Assembly (NCBI GenBank): GCA_037176885.1
Contig: JAWWNJ010000241.1
Span: 62,001 to 126,000, forward strand
DNA length: 64,000 nucleotides
Reading direction: 5' to 3'
DNA from: Favolaschia claudopus
Taxonomy: Eukaryota > Basidiomycota > Agaricomycetes > Agaricales > Mycenaceae
In this document: positions 20,573-31,997 of the stretch, piece by piece
Layout: every line of letters starts with the position of its first letter
Numbering within the stretch: the stretch's first letter is position 1
Notes under the pieces: generated by a model
Databases searched by the model: none
Told to the model about the DNA's origin: nothing
What the model saw: only the letters and a program-made list of their open reading frames with translations
Translations under genes and position numbers: made by a program

Positions 20573-22101
20573 CACTTAGTGACTAAACGCTATCCCCCCA
20601 ACGCTGGTGCCAGGCACGTGGCCTCGGATCTCGGGCATCAAAGATGCATCACACGCTGTCAGACGACTTCTTCGCAATCTACAAGTCCGTTTACGAGCGC
20701 CTACCGTGTCGCCGACGCTGTCCCGCCCCGCCGCCACTGTAGCTTCACACACATTCAAGTAATTATAATGGCTGGTATCAAATAGAGAAATGTCTCAGCA
20801 TTCAAGATCTGGGAAGTAGAGCGTGACTTGTATACAATGTCCCCGCAAGCGATGATGTAGTTGGATTTCAGCCTCAAATCCAACTACGTCACGAGTCGAA
20901 TTTCTTCGTACTAGGCTCGCGGTCTTCGCGTTTGATATCGAGAAAGCAAAGAAATGGTAATATTCATGTACAGGAATGTAGGGGAAATAATCTATTCAGG
21001 CGGAACATTCTCATCAGCTTTGTATAAACCCATAGTGTTGCGGGTATATATTTGGGACTAGTCTGTTAGTTACCGCGTCAAATAACCGGCGGCCTGCGTT
21101 ATTATGTCAGCATCACGGAAGCACGCACAAACAAATGGTAAGCGACACGCGACTTGACGCGTTTTCAATGCATTCCTCTCGCCGCAGACGTCCGGACCTT
21201 GCATGCAATGTGTTTGAACGCCCACTAATCCCTATCTATGAGGTCAACTTGGTTCTAATGGGGCGGGATGCGACTTTCGACCGTTTTGGGCCATGAGACA
21301 TCGGGATGTTAATACGGTGAGTATTGGGCGGAAAATATTAAAAAAAGTCTGGGCAGGAATGCTATCTGACTACTAGACTGCCGTTTGAAGGGATCCGGCG
21401 GCTTTTTGCACCCTTTAGGCCCTAGGACGCGTCCTCGTCGCGTCCCAAATTGGTTCACGTAAGCTTCCTAAAACGGATAAGGCAGGCCGCCGGTTATCAG
21501 AGCGCGGTAACTAACAGACTTTATTGAGCGAGGTACGAGCTAGAATCAATAAAGCGTCTGTCTAGAGAGACTAATTTGGGACTGCTTATCTCCTTTCATT
21601 GTTCAAGCTCACGGCCGCAATTTCCTTTGCAACGCGCAAGAAGCGTAGGTTTACTGTAAGCTGGCCATGGCCAATCATAAGTACTGTTATACCACAACAC
21701 GGCTCAAAAGAAGCATACTCGACGGCATGGGAAGCCACGAATGTCTGAGTGTGGGCGAAGGAAGACAGACGCGTCAAGTCACAAATGATCTGTGACTTGA
21801 CGCGTCGCAGATGTGACTCGACGCGTTGACAACGTAGCAACTTGAAGCTTTTGAAGCCTTGCAGAAACTGAATTGCGAGGACAAGTTTGAAATGCATTTA
21901 TTTTCAATTGTATCTACTGAGTTGGAGCTTCTGACTGCATCGGGAGGGCGGGACAGCGTCGGCGACACGGTAGGCGCTCGTAAACGGACTTGTAGATTGC
22001 GAAGAAGTCGTCTGACAGCGTGTGATGCATCTTTGATGCCCGAGATCCGAGGCCACGTGCCTGGCACCAGCGTTGGGGGGATAGCGTTTAGTCACTTAGT
22101 G
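20573..22101. mobile_element. 1.53-kb element with 156-bp terminal inverted repeats
   Basis: 20573-20728 and 21946-22101 are inverted copies that appear almost identical over 156 bp, starting CACTTAGTGACTAAACG (left) and CACTAAGTGACTAAACG (right, reversed). CACT(A/T)AG ends suggest a CACTA/CMC-type element, but I see no matching 2-3 bp duplication outside the ends (GTC left, TAA right). No transposase is encoded. Inside lies a second inverted-repeat element (21060-21520). Confidence 0.75.
21060..21520. mobile_element. Nested 461-bp element with ~38-bp inverted ends
   Basis: The left end AGTCTGTTAGTTACCGCG, followed by ATAACCGGCGGCCTGC, is repeated in inverted form at 21485-21520. A 10-bp direct repeat ATTTGGGACT occurs at 21050-21059 and 21574-21583, which could be a Mutator-like target duplication, but 53 bases separate the right inverted repeat from the right copy. 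The exact right border is therefore unsettled. Confidence 0.6.
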
Positions 22102-22724
22102 TAAAGGACCCAGGTATACAGTATGCTCTGTCAGTCTGTCTAATTTCGCTGCTCCAGGGCGTAGACATTAATTGTGCTCTGTACTTAGGCCCTGTTCGGG
22201 ATCCCAAATTAAAATCTCAATTACGATTTTCTCCCAGCCAAAACTTCGGCGAATTACGGCCCAAACACCTAAAAAGGTAATCACAATCGGTCTGGACCGG
22301 TCGCTCCGTGTTCTCCAAGGCTCCAACACTTTCCTTTCGACGTCGTGCTGAACAGTCCCGCCTCCCAAATGTGGTGTATGAAATATTGTAAAAAATCATG
22401 TATATTCATCTCGAAGACTTATATGTAAGTAGGGAAATATGCTTAGTGCGCCGTTGATATTGACTATATGAGTGAAATACTGTAGGGCATCGTAGAAGTC
22501 GGGATCGTGGCGGGATCCCGGTGCTGTGGCGTAGCAGTGACAAGCACCTTTCTCGTTTGTCACAAGTCAGTGACTTGATGTGACCCAATTGCTAGCTAGC
22601 CAAAATCAAGGGGGCACCGGCAGTCTAACCGGTGACTAAGGGCTAGTTAGTTAGTCCGGCCGCCAGGCCGGAAAAAAAAAAGTTTGACCCCCAAAAATTT
22701 GAGCGGGAATGAGCTTCTGGTAGT
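22102..22724. other. No gene; transposon-end-like words
   Basis: GGCCCTGTTCGGGATCCCAA at about 22188 looks like one end of a Harbinger- or hAT-type MITE, but no inverted partner was found. CAAGGGGGCACCGGCA near 22609 has an inverted partner near 23736 and a related word near 33866. Confidence 0.35.
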
Positions 22725-22731
22725 CTATTTG

Positions 22732-23315
22732 AGGGACTTGCAACCCGCACCGGAAAGTGTGACGTCACTGTCACACTTCTGACTGCTTTTCTGGGGGGAA
22801 CGGTGCTCCCCCCAGACCCCCCCTCCATTTTCGCTAGCGCTGCCTTTTCGCTGGCGCTGGCCTTTTCGCTGCGCTGGCCTTTTTTCATTTGTACTTGTGA
22901 TTCTCTGTGGTCAAATTTTCATGTGACTCTAAACATACAAAATAAGTGAAAAGTTGAATATAAAGCAAATTTAAAGACGAGATTGGGGTTGCGGGCGCCG
23001 GCCCGGACGGCTGGGGTTTTCCACCCCAGACCCCGACCGCTGCGCGGGGCTTACCGCTCGCCGCGGAGGCCCACTGCGTGGTGCTCGCGCTCGCCGCTGG
23101 GGCCCACTGCGTGGTGCTATCGCTCGCCGCGAAGGCCCACTGCGTGGCGCCAGCGCTCGCCGCGTGGCCCGCTGCGCGGAGCCATCTGCTTGAGGTTTAT
23201 TAGTTGACTTTAGATGTGGCGGGGGTAAAGCCGACGATGTCCGAATACATCCGAACCGGAAAGCGTGATGACAGTCACTTGTCACGTCACACTTTCCGGT
23301 GTGAGTTGTAATTCC
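22732..23315. mobile_element. Inverted-repeat element, about 0.58 kb
   Basis: GGGACTTGCAACCCGCACCGG with GAAAGTGTGACG on the left matches, reverse-complemented, GGGAATTACAACTCACACCGG with GAAAGTGTGACG on the right. The interior carries a 33-bp minisatellite and GCTGGCGCTGGCCTTTTCG tandem words. No target duplication could be fixed. Confidence 0.5.
23055..23185. repeat. 33-bp minisatellite, four units
   Basis: CGCTCGCCGC recurs at 23055, 23088, 23121 and 23154, exactly 33 bp apart. Since 33 is a multiple of 3, both strands stay open and give Arg/Pro/Trp-rich 11-residue repeats (SPRRPTAWC on plus, APRSGP on minus). I take these frames as a by-product of the period and not a gene. Confidence 0.9.
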
Positions 23316-23800
23316 CTATTTGAGTGAGAAACACCGTATGCATAAGACACGCGTCGCCTGCCCATACTCTGATAGCTTGTAAATTCAAGATTCCGCTGGT
23401 GCCAGGTCTACATGTGGCTCTCTAGAAGATGTAGTGCCGCCAGTGTCAATGTGGCTTTGTTTGGCCCAAGGGGCCGCCCAGCTGTCAACCTAATGTTGCT
23501 ATGTTTTGCCTTCCAAAGAAGGTTGGAAAGCATCCAACCTGCTCTGGCTACTCTTCTTAAGACAGTAGAACAACAACTGAACCTCCAATAAATTTATTCA
23601 CGGGATGAACTTGAGGCCAATGCAGTCCGGCGACTTAACCGTGGGAACATATTGCCGTATATAGTGCTTACGTAGTTAGTTAGTCCAGCCCAGAGGTCGG
23701 AAAAGAAAAAAACAGCCCTATATATTTTTTTAGAATGCCGGTGCCCCCTTGGCCAAAATATTGATTCGTAGCGGAGCACGAGTTCCTGCCAGTGTATCTA

Positions 23801-24485
23801 CAGTGGTGGCAAATAGAAATTGCCGTGGCTTTTCGGTGAAAATCTGGCTGTATACTTCACCGAATGACCTCAAATAAAATGTAGAGATGGGTATGTGATA
23901 CTTCTGTACCTCTTAGAACACTCAGCAATATATTATGCCCTGAGAATGCATCAATCATAGGATGATTTCCGATTTTTGCCATATTCGGAAAAACACAATG
24001 AGGGTTCAGCGAAAAGGTGTCATAATAGGATGAAAGTACTTGAAAAACAGTCCTAGTTTCCACTTTGTTTGAATGGAATTGACCCTCATTTGGGCTCACA
24101 GCAGCCGCTCAAAGTTGGCTATTTTCACACAAAATAGCTGAAAATGCAGAGAAAATAGCTGAAAGGACCAACTTCAAGCAGCCCTTGCGAGCTCAAATGA
24201 GGTTCAATTCCAGTCAATCAAAGTGATAACTAGCATTGTTTTTCAAGTACTTTCATCCTATTATGACACTTTTTTGCTGAGGATACATTGAGCTTTTCCA
24301 GATATGGCAATAATCAGAAACTGTCCTGTTATTGATGCATTGTCAGGGCATAATATATAGCTGAGTGTTCTAAGTGGTACAGTAGTATCATATATTTATC
24401 TCTACATTTTATTTCAGGTCATTCGGTGAAGTATACAGCAAGATTTTGGCCAAAAAGCCACGGCAATTTCTATTTGCCACCACTG
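23801..24485. mobile_element. 685-bp fold-back MITE with TA duplication
   Basis: Both ends start CAGTGGTGGCAAATAG and continue GAAATTGCCGTGGC; TA flanks both (23799-23800, 24486-24487). The inverted repeat runs through nearly the whole element: the arms are about 325 bp each and the loop only some 30 bases (around 24128-24160, AAATAGCTGAAAATGC). CAGT ends and TA fit Tc1/mariner. The arms have diverged by many substitutions, so the insertion is not recent. Transcripts would fold into a long hairpin. Confidence 0.9.
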
Positions 24486-24808
24486 TATATAGGACCGCTG
24501 GATGATACAGCTCGGCCCCAGGTCATTCTCAGGCAACACTGACCAGTGACCACACCCCCAACAATTTTGTGCGGCTGTCCCCTTCAACCCCTCTTGTGCG
24601 AATGAAGTACTACTAGGTAACTTACAGAACACGTACTATGCACATATACGACGCCGAGTGTCGTTCTGTGACGGAAGCGAAGGGACGTCGAATTCCGGCA
24701 CACAGGGACCAAGCAAAGAACTATCATCAAGAGTCTTGGCAACGACTCGGGGAAATATCGCCGTGAGCAGATGCAGGACCTCTGACTATACGGTCGGACC
24801 CTAGATCC

Positions 24809-25555
24809 CGGTTCGGACAATAGAGAGGTTGCGCAAAAGCCATACGAGCCATCTGGTGGCTTTTGGCGTGTGCGCAGCCGATGGCTCCAATGGCTGCTGA
24901 TCTTGGGCATTCTGTTCACAACTACATCAAAACCATCTGTGCTTATCTAGATAAAGCCCGGTGATGAACTGCGGACCTTCGTGACGGGCAATACCCAGAC
25001 AGTGAGGGAGAGACCACTCAAGCAGAGAAACTGTTGTTGATGCCATAAATTAACCGTGGATTCTGGTGATTTGAGGAAGCCCATGACAGCTACTACACAC
25101 TCTGCGGATATGTTGCATACAATATAGGTATGATGCTTAAACGTCCAAGAATTAGGAGCCATATGCTGCGCACACGCCCAAAGCCATCTGGTGGCTCGTA
25201 TGGCTTTTGCGCACACAGGTTAATTTCTCCGGGATTTGGCCCAAAATGCGACATCCGGTTCGGACAAAATCTCCCCTCCTGGCGGTGGGTGCCTACATCC
25301 TGGTTCGGACAAAATGTCGGACATCAAGGGTTTATCGAGCAAATTTTTACCAGGAATTTCGGCCGATCCACGCTGGAACTGGCGAAATTGGCGATTTCGA
25401 CGCGTTTTGAGCTATGTAGTTTGAACGATTTTCGACGATTTTTGATCAAGTCACGCAGAAAATTGCCGATTTGGGCACATTACGTCAGGCCCGGCTAGAT
25501 CCGGTTCGGACGATTTCTCGCCAAAACGCCCAAAATCGGTTCGGACAATTTCTCC
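24809..25555. repeat. Recurring GGTTCGGAC word, five copies
   Basis: GGTTCGGACAATAGAGAG (about 24810), GGTTCGGACAAAATCTCC (about 25256), GGTTCGGACAAAATGTCGG (about 25302), GGTTCGGACGATTTCTCG (about 25502) and GGTTCGGACAATTTCTCC (about 25537). Spacing is irregular, so this is not a simple tandem repeat. The words are all in the same orientation. Confidence 0.7.
24829..25216. mobile_element. Inverted-repeat element, about 390 bp
   Basis: TTGCGCAAAAGCCATACGAG with GGCGTGTGCGCAGC on the left matches the reverse complement of the right end (GTGTGCGCAAAAGCCATACG, GGGCGTGTGCGCAGC). Arms are about 60 bp. AGG occurs outside both ends, a possible 3-bp duplication. No coding region. Confidence 0.6.
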
Positions 25556-25753
25556 TCATTTTGGAAGCTGGATAAAGCTGCGCCGCCAGCTGCGAGGCTG
25601 CACGGTGGATCTATTAGTGATCAAATGTGGCCCTGTCATCTGTCTACCACTTTGTTCGACGCTATTGTTTTCTGCGGCCACTGTACATTCATGGGATCAA
25701 TTGAGGGCTGTTGTATCCCAAATCTCTAAACAAGCACTGGGTGGCACATACAG

Positions 25754-27351
25754 TTAGGCATAGTAATGGATCAAGACCGTCCCCCCCACTGTGACGGCAA
25801 CAACGGCCCCGTTTCGCGCCAACCTCATGCAGCTCCAATTCTTTTTCCGAGACAGCACCCACCGTGACCTCGCGGGCCGTTTTCCCGTCCTCCCAGACAG
25901 GGCGTCTACAATAGCAGAGCCGGCGTTAGGGTCTGAGCTTGCCAGCAACTGCCCGGCGTTGAGGCAATAGCCCGCATACAAAATCTGTGGAGCGGATAAC
26001 TGCGCTGAAGAAGCAAGAGCAGAAGGGTGGATAGAGGTTTGAAGCTTGCAAGGAAGTTTGAATGCCGGTAGCAAACAGTAAATTACGACGGCTTGGGTTC
26101 GGAGCTGGCCCATGACGAGGTCGGTGGCTCTACGCAGCATGGAGCTGTGGGATCGAGTAGGCTTGTGGGCATACACGCCTACCCTGTATGCGTCGCGGTA
26201 TAACAGACTAGGATACACCCACAGCTTGGTATAAGTGCCTTCGTCCAGAGCATCTTGACCATTTGTCAGAGGTTCAAGCTTTGCGAAAGGGATGTCGGGG
26301 AAGGGTATCGTTTGGAAGTGCGTGTCACGAAACTGGAACCCCTCCCACATCAAGTCCAGATCAGCGAGGGAGGTAATTGCCAGGTAAGTGTGAAACGGTT
26401 TTTCGTCTTTGGTATAGAGGGCTACAAGATGGTTGGGGGTCAATTTGGTTTTGACCTGCAAGGAAGGCGGTCAGAGTCTTGACGCAAGACAAAACCCAAT
26501 CGCATCAGCTTACAGCCGTATACGGATAACTCATGTAATCCAACCTCAGACACTTCTCCCGTCGCCAATTAATAAGGACGACTTCCGTCTGGTTGACATG
26601 GTAGGGAATGAAAGCAAGGCCAGGCTCTCTGCACGAGCCTCTCCCCGTGAACGCTAAGCTGAATACCTCGTTGACCTGATCATTCAGAAGATCAACCTCT
26701 TGAATGGTTAGACGGTCACTTGCGCATCAGGTTAGCACCGAACATTTTGTGGGCAAATCGGACCTACGAGGATGGGCTGGTAGCGGGAACAAGAAGTACT
26801 CGAAGGATTTGTCCGCCTGCGAGCAGCTCAATGGACCAGAGGGTGCGCTCGTGGTCGACAGGACAGCAGTAAATTTTACGGCCCGTGTCAACATGGTGTA
26901 TTTGAAGTGAGTTCAAGGTGCATAACCCTATATATTGCCCTCCTCCTAGAAGATGCAAATCGATAATTTCTTCTACTGGCTGTGAAACGAGGAAGCTTAA
27001 TTGGCGTGCCGGCTGGCTCAAAGGAAATGTGAACAGCCAGGACTTGGGACCCCCAACCGCGCATTTGACTAGCTGGATGAGCTCATCGGTTGAGACACTG
27101 AGGCGATCGATCGGAGGGAGGTCGAGTAACCCATTGAATGCGAGATTATCCAAGATGTCTAGCCAGAGCTGTTTTGTCATTGTAATGACTCGGAGGCCTC
27201 TGCTTGCCTGTTTATCGACACTCAGCAGCTGATACTGTAGCGGGAAAGGAAATCACCAAACCCTGGAGAGAGAAACAGTAGCATGAACCCCACATAGAGC
27301 CAAAACTTGCAAGATAATGTCGGGACCAAGATCCTCCAGCATCGCGACCAT
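25754..27351 (-). CDS. F-box-like protein (host gene)
   Basis: Starts at the ATG 27351 (or 27342). The first block, MLEDLGPDIILQVLALCGVH, is an F-box-like beginning (LGPDIIL-I-L-C-V). It continues after a short gap with TKQLWLDILDNLAFNGLLDL, a typical F-box tail, then a long beta-rich region with WLFTFPL, HLLGGGQYIGL and RTLWSIELLAGGQILRVLLV as in mushroom F-box proteins with degenerate beta-propeller tails. Further exons read QVNEVFSLAFTG, VVLINWRREKCLRLDYMSYP and, after a GTAAGC...TTGCAG intron, VKTKLTPNHLVALYTKDEKP to the stop at 25754. In the family the F-box binds Skp1 in SCF ubiquitin ligases. No internal stops are seen outside apparent introns; the first splice would leave a 27-base intron, which is too short, so that junction is unsure. 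A LINE lies 45 bp upstream of the start. Confidence 0.65.
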
Positions 27352-27395
27352 AAATGCAGTTGTAAGTTAGCGGTGACGAGGCAAATGGATCAGGT

Positions 27396-29689
27396 CCACG
27401 GACGCGATTTTGAGCTTCACAAACGACGTGGAGGCTGCCTGGAACAGCGGTAAAGTTGTCTCGTCGTTGACCTTCGACATTAAGGGATACTTTGACTGTA
27501 TAAACCACCAGCATTTACTCAACGAGCTGCGCCGAAAAGGGATCCCACTCGAATACGTCAAATGGGTCGCGTCCTTTCTTGAAGACCGCCAGGCAGCGCT
27601 ATGTATCGACGGCCGCCGGTGCCAGATGAAACCAGTCAAAAACGGCACCCCCCAAGGTTCCCCAGTTTCACCAATCCTGGCGGCGTTCTACACGGCGGAA
27701 CTGCTGGAAATGTTTGAGAAATTGGGCACAGCGGTAAACCGATTACCCTTACCGGACAACCCTTCTGACACAACCCTTTCCATGTACGTCGACGACGGAC
27801 GGACCTACGTCGCGTCGGATTCGCTGGAGACCAACAACGAATTTCTGGCCAAGGCCTGGATACTCAGCGACCGGTGCCTAGAGAAAAAAGGCCTCACAAC
27901 GGATGACGACAAACGGGAACTCCAACACCTTCTGGCTCGACGGCAAACGAAACGAATCAAAGACATTCGTCTCCCCTCGATACGACTGCGGAACCGCGAT
28001 GGTTCGTTCACCACAGTCACGCCTTCCCCAACGGTAAAATGGCTGGGGGTCTACCTCGACTCCGCTCTCAACTTCAACCACCATGTCCGCACACTAACGG
28101 CGAGGGCCGAGAACAAGGTCAACGGCCTTTCCATGTTGTCCAACACAGTGAAAGGCCTCTCCCAAGTACACCTTCGGCACCTCTACAAAGCATGCGTAAT
28201 CCCCACCATGACTTACGCCAGCGCAGTATGGTGGACCGGGAAGAAAGACCACCTAAAACGCGTCGAACGAATCCAACGCAAAGCTCTGCGACTCATATGT
28301 GCAGCCTTCCGAACCTCTCCAATTGTCGCACTGGAAATTGAGGCATCGATCCCTCCCATTCGACTGGCCCTCGACGAGGCAAACCGCCGCACGGCGCTGA
28401 GGTTTAACAAGCTGAGTGCCCACAACCCCGTCATTGAGCGGCTAAACGACGAATGGAGACAGGGCAGACGCCCATTGGTCCCCCCGCCCATTCCCGTACG
28501 CCCGGCAAACTCTAAAAGCCAAGTCAATATGAGAAAATCCTCGCAACTCAAGCGGTTATCGAAACTCACCAACCCGAACAACGAACGAACATTCCCCTTC
28601 CTCAACGCTCCTTGGGAACGGACTGCAAGCACATTCGAGGGACGCCTACGAATCTCCGGCACAGCGGGGGAGAAAAAGGACGAGGCAGCAAAAGCGCACA
28701 AGGAAAAGATACGTACCCTCTCAGCTTCCCCTGAGCACCTAATTGTGTACTCGGACGGCTCCATGCGTCCGATACACCGTGTTCGTCGAGTTGGTGCGGG
28801 ATATGTGGTATACCACGAGGGGAACGAGGTAGCGGCCTCCAGCATTGGCTTGGGGAGACACGCGGAGGTGTACGACGGAGAGCTAACTGGCCTCCTCTTT
28901 GGGGCGGCAAAAGCGTTCAAAATAGCGGAGCAAAACCCGCAGATCACTCACATCCACCTATTCGCAGACAACACGTCCGCTATTCAGACGATCTTCTCAC
29001 CGAAACCCCGCGCAGGTCAACTCCTGGCCTTCAAGTTTCACCAACTCGCCTGCGCATTCCTCGACACCGATCCGTCGCACTTGCGTGGTCACCGGGCCAC
29101 GAGGACATCAAAGGGAACGACCGCGCTGACGAACTCGCTAAACGAGGCGCTGACCTGTCGACCAAGGCCCCCGGCACCTTATCCAACGCCTTACGAAAGT
29201 CAAAAGAGAAAACAGCTCGCACCTGGAAAAAGGAATGGAAGAACTCCACGAAAACGGGACGCTACGCCAGTGCCAATCGCATAGCCCCGTCGCTGAAACC
29301 CACCCCCCACTTCAAATCGCTCAGCCGCGAGGTTTTCGGAAGGGTGACACAGTGTAGAATTGGTCACGGATACATAGGCGAGTACTACGAAAAATTCGTT
29401 CCCTCCGAGAACGTTGACTGCCCGTGCGGCGAACGACTTCAGACCCGCGAGCACATATTGCGCGAATGCTCACGCTACGGCGACCATCGCCACCTACTTC
29501 GAGAGGCTTCGAGGGACTTGGCCATGCCCGAGTTATTGGGCACACGCAAAGGCATTGATGCCTTGGCCAAGTTCATAGAGGTTTCTGGCGCTTTCACGAA
29601 GACCGGGCGTCCGTTTGCAAAAGCGGACCTTCCCACATACGAAGATGAACCCGACCCTTGGTTGTCGGACGACGAAGACGACGGCGGGT
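27396..29689 (+). pseudogene. LINE ORF2: reverse transcriptase plus RNase H, one frameshift
   Basis: RT motif A is LTFDIKGYFDCINH, motif B NGTPQGSPVSPIL, motif C MYVDDGR. It is followed by the thumb (RHLYKACVIPTMTYASAVWW) and an RNase H domain with IVYSDGSM (first Asp), EVYDGELTGL (Glu), LFADNTSA (second Asp). Near 29060-29085 the reading frame shifts by one base: the continuation LAWSPGHEDIKGNDRADELA, with the last Asp, is in another frame. The tail has CPCGERLQTREHILRECSRY (Cys/His pattern of fungal LINEs) and stops at 29689. The N-terminal endonuclease and early RT are missing. The RT-RNase H order suggests an I/Tad-like clade. Confidence 0.88.
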
Positions 29690-30039
29690 AGGCTCAGCGC
29701 CCGCAAGATGACACCCCCTGGACAGAAGAGTCCTCGTTATTCATTTCCCACACCCGCCGACACCCGCGTGCCATTGTGGCCCGGCTTCATGTTTCCTTTT
29801 CTAATTTCTTTCTTTCTTCTATGTAGTTTAGTCACCTTATGCTCTATGGCAATATGCGTTATGCATCCGCCGCAACACCACATAAATCCCACACTACTTA
29901 CTATACACTCCGAGACTATACTCTACCACCCCCGGACGAAACTCTCCTACTTACCTCTTACCTTATTTATCGCCCTCCGGGCACCGCGTCTTAGTAGATA
30001 GTGTACTTGTTGCGGTATAAAAATGCTGATACAAAAAAA
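27396..30039 (+). mobile_element. 5'-truncated LINE (non-LTR retrotransposon) with target duplication and A-tail
   Basis: The 13-bp direct repeat AAATGGATCAGGT occurs at 27383-27395 and 30040-30052. The element starts inside the reverse transcriptase (RSTDAILSF) and ends with ACAAAAAAAA. A long variable-length target duplication, a 3' A-run and a missing 5' part are the marks of target-primed reverse transcription. The pre-insertion locus is the 5' flank of the F-box gene on the opposite strand. Confidence 0.93.
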
Positions 30040-30052
30040 AAATGGATCAGGT

Positions 30053-31069
30053 GATCAAAAGACCCGCGACTTCATGAATCTTACGAGCTTAAGCACCCCG
30101 CCTTCGGCAGGGCCGGCTCGCTGCGCTCGCGTCCCTCCCTACGGCTGGTGCACAGCTTGTCGGGGCTCCGCCCTAAACCCCGGAGTTTATAGAAGTAATT
30201 GGGGGAGCTTGCTCCCCCCTTTTGTCTGAGGTTCCCGAAAAGTGGATGGCTGTGCAATGTGCCTACTCTCCCACGGGTACGCCATCAGCTGTGATCTCCC
30301 ACGGGTACGCCATCAATACATGATGTTAAACAGAACCTTATAGTGGCCTACTGTACAGCGGCGCAATCAGGGGAAAGTGCAATAAAGAAATACTCTCAGC
30401 CTAGGGCTCGCATCAATAGGAAATTACTCCCGACTTTCGAAGAAACCACAAAGGCAGGAATACCATCGACTTCAGTTCACACGGTTCCGAGTCCATCAAT
30501 TCCATTCCCCCCCAAAAGAAAATCAGAACCATTAGCCTGGGCAGCAGTCAAAATTGCACAAATTCCTGAATCCAGCTCTATGGTAGCAGGTTTTACCGGG
30601 ACTGCGGCACTAAGACAAGAAGTATGGCTTGAGTTGTAAGGCTGATTTAACGAAACTTTGCCTTTGCTTTGCCTCTCACAAGATCATTTCTGTTCAGGCT
30701 GGACGGAATTAGCGCAAGCTCCCTTTATTATACTCGCGCCGTCCACAGTCTGAACAGCGAGTTTACGGAAAACAAACAATGTAGTATGATAGCGGACCGA
30801 ACTTCGTGACAAGCCAGATACCTAATTTGGAAATTGTTACTGAAGAGATCCCTCGGGTCAAAAGTCTCAAAATCCACAAAATCATTTCTTCTTCCACGGA
30901 TTTCGCGCTTTCGGTCCGGGCCGAGACATAGCCGGTGGCTGTACGATGCCATCAGCGCATCAAATTTCTGCCGCACCACTGAACCTTCACCAAATCTCAA
31001 CCAAATCCAAGGGACTTCTGCTATGGATGTTTGCTGGGGTCAGAATTGAGCTACTGACCAACTTCAGGC
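30053..31069. other. Displaced upstream flank of the F-box gene; no gene recognised
   Basis: Sequence that before the LINE insertion lay directly upstream of the F-box start. It contains GC-rich hairpins, including GGGGGAGC / GCTCCCCC at about 30201-30218, and the direct repeat TCTCCCACGGGTACGCCATCA near 30267 and 30296. A 98-codon plus frame (30343-30639) has no recognisable domain. Confidence 0.5.
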
Positions 31070-31071
31070 TA

Positions 31072-31473
31072 CAGTATTTTGACGCTCCTTTACACACCAA
31101 AAATGATTTTGAGATTTGAGTATCCTGTTTTGTTCTTATGCCACATCTGAGCATACAGACCTTTTCCAAATACCCCACTCAGTGTCCAGCAATATTTTCG
31201 AGGATTTAGATGGAGAGAGGGTGTCTATGTTCACAGATTTGTAGTGTGTAAACGACCGATTGATGAAAGTTGGCAAAATTGATGGCAATGATCGCACGAT
31301 TTTCACTGACTCTGTACCATCTATGGCCAAACTCGTGTACAGGTGTCTGAATGGAGTCTAAATGGCCCACATTCAGTAGGTAGTTGCTTGATTTGCTCAA
31401 GATTTGCCCAAATGCGGCCAATATTCAAGGTGTGTAAAGGAGTGTCAATGTGTAAAGGAGCGTCAAAATACTG
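31072..31473. mobile_element. 402-bp TA-flanked MITE
   Basis: Ends CAGTATTTTGACGCTCCTTT followed by ACACA are perfect inverted repeats over about 25 bp; TA at 31070-31071 and 31474-31475. Tc1/mariner-type by end sequence and duplication. Confidence 0.9.
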
Positions 31474-31990
31474 TATAATCCGATGGTTTTTTTCCGGAAA
31501 CCTGGAGTTAGGTACACACACTTTTGAAATTTTGCGCAAAAATTTCGCGCTTTTCTAACCCTAGACTAGGGTTTCTCCGTTTTCTCTGAAATGCGAATTT
31601 TGCCTATAAACCCACCCCAAGTTCCTGCTAAATCTCAAGTTTCAAAGAATTTTGGCCAAAATTCCGGCTTGATATGAAGTTGTGTCTGCTATCATACTGT
31701 ACGGGTGTTTATCCTTACAGAATCCTACAAGTTGTTATCCGAGCACGTCATCTTTCCAGGGGGTCGATCCCACAACGCAATCAGGGAACTGGCCGGCCGC
31801 TTGTATGGCAGGACCTCTGGTTAAAACCCGTAGGACCTAGGGGGAGTTCTCTCCCCACTAGGTATAAATCCCCAGTGTCCACCAGTAACCTGACGCAATT
31901 GTACGTTTTTCCCTTTGCCGAAGCATGCACACCACCCGCTGAACGCGAGCCCATGGACTTTTGGGTGGTATATGTGCTGAATCAAGTGTC
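31474..31990. other. No gene recognised
   Basis: AT-rich stretch followed by a segment with GGGGGTCGATCCC near 31760 that looks like an isolated T-arm. No supported gene. Confidence 0.35.
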
Positions 31991-31997
31991 CTCAGAG

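Noticed and set aside
22188..22210. Harbinger-type MITE end GGCCCTGTTCGG
   Set aside because: No inverted partner or target duplication was found within the next few kilobases.
23055..23185. CRISPR-like array
   Set aside because: The repeats have no unique spacers between them; it is a continuous minisatellite, and the genome is eukaryotic.
22983..23207. Arg/Pro-rich repeated peptide frame on plus (and a twin on minus)
   Set aside because: Both strands are open because the minisatellite period is 33 bp; no start context, no flanking coding signal.
28213..28947. 244-codon minus-strand frame inside the LINE
   Set aside because: Shadow of the reverse transcriptase/RNase H frame on plus, which shows all family motifs.
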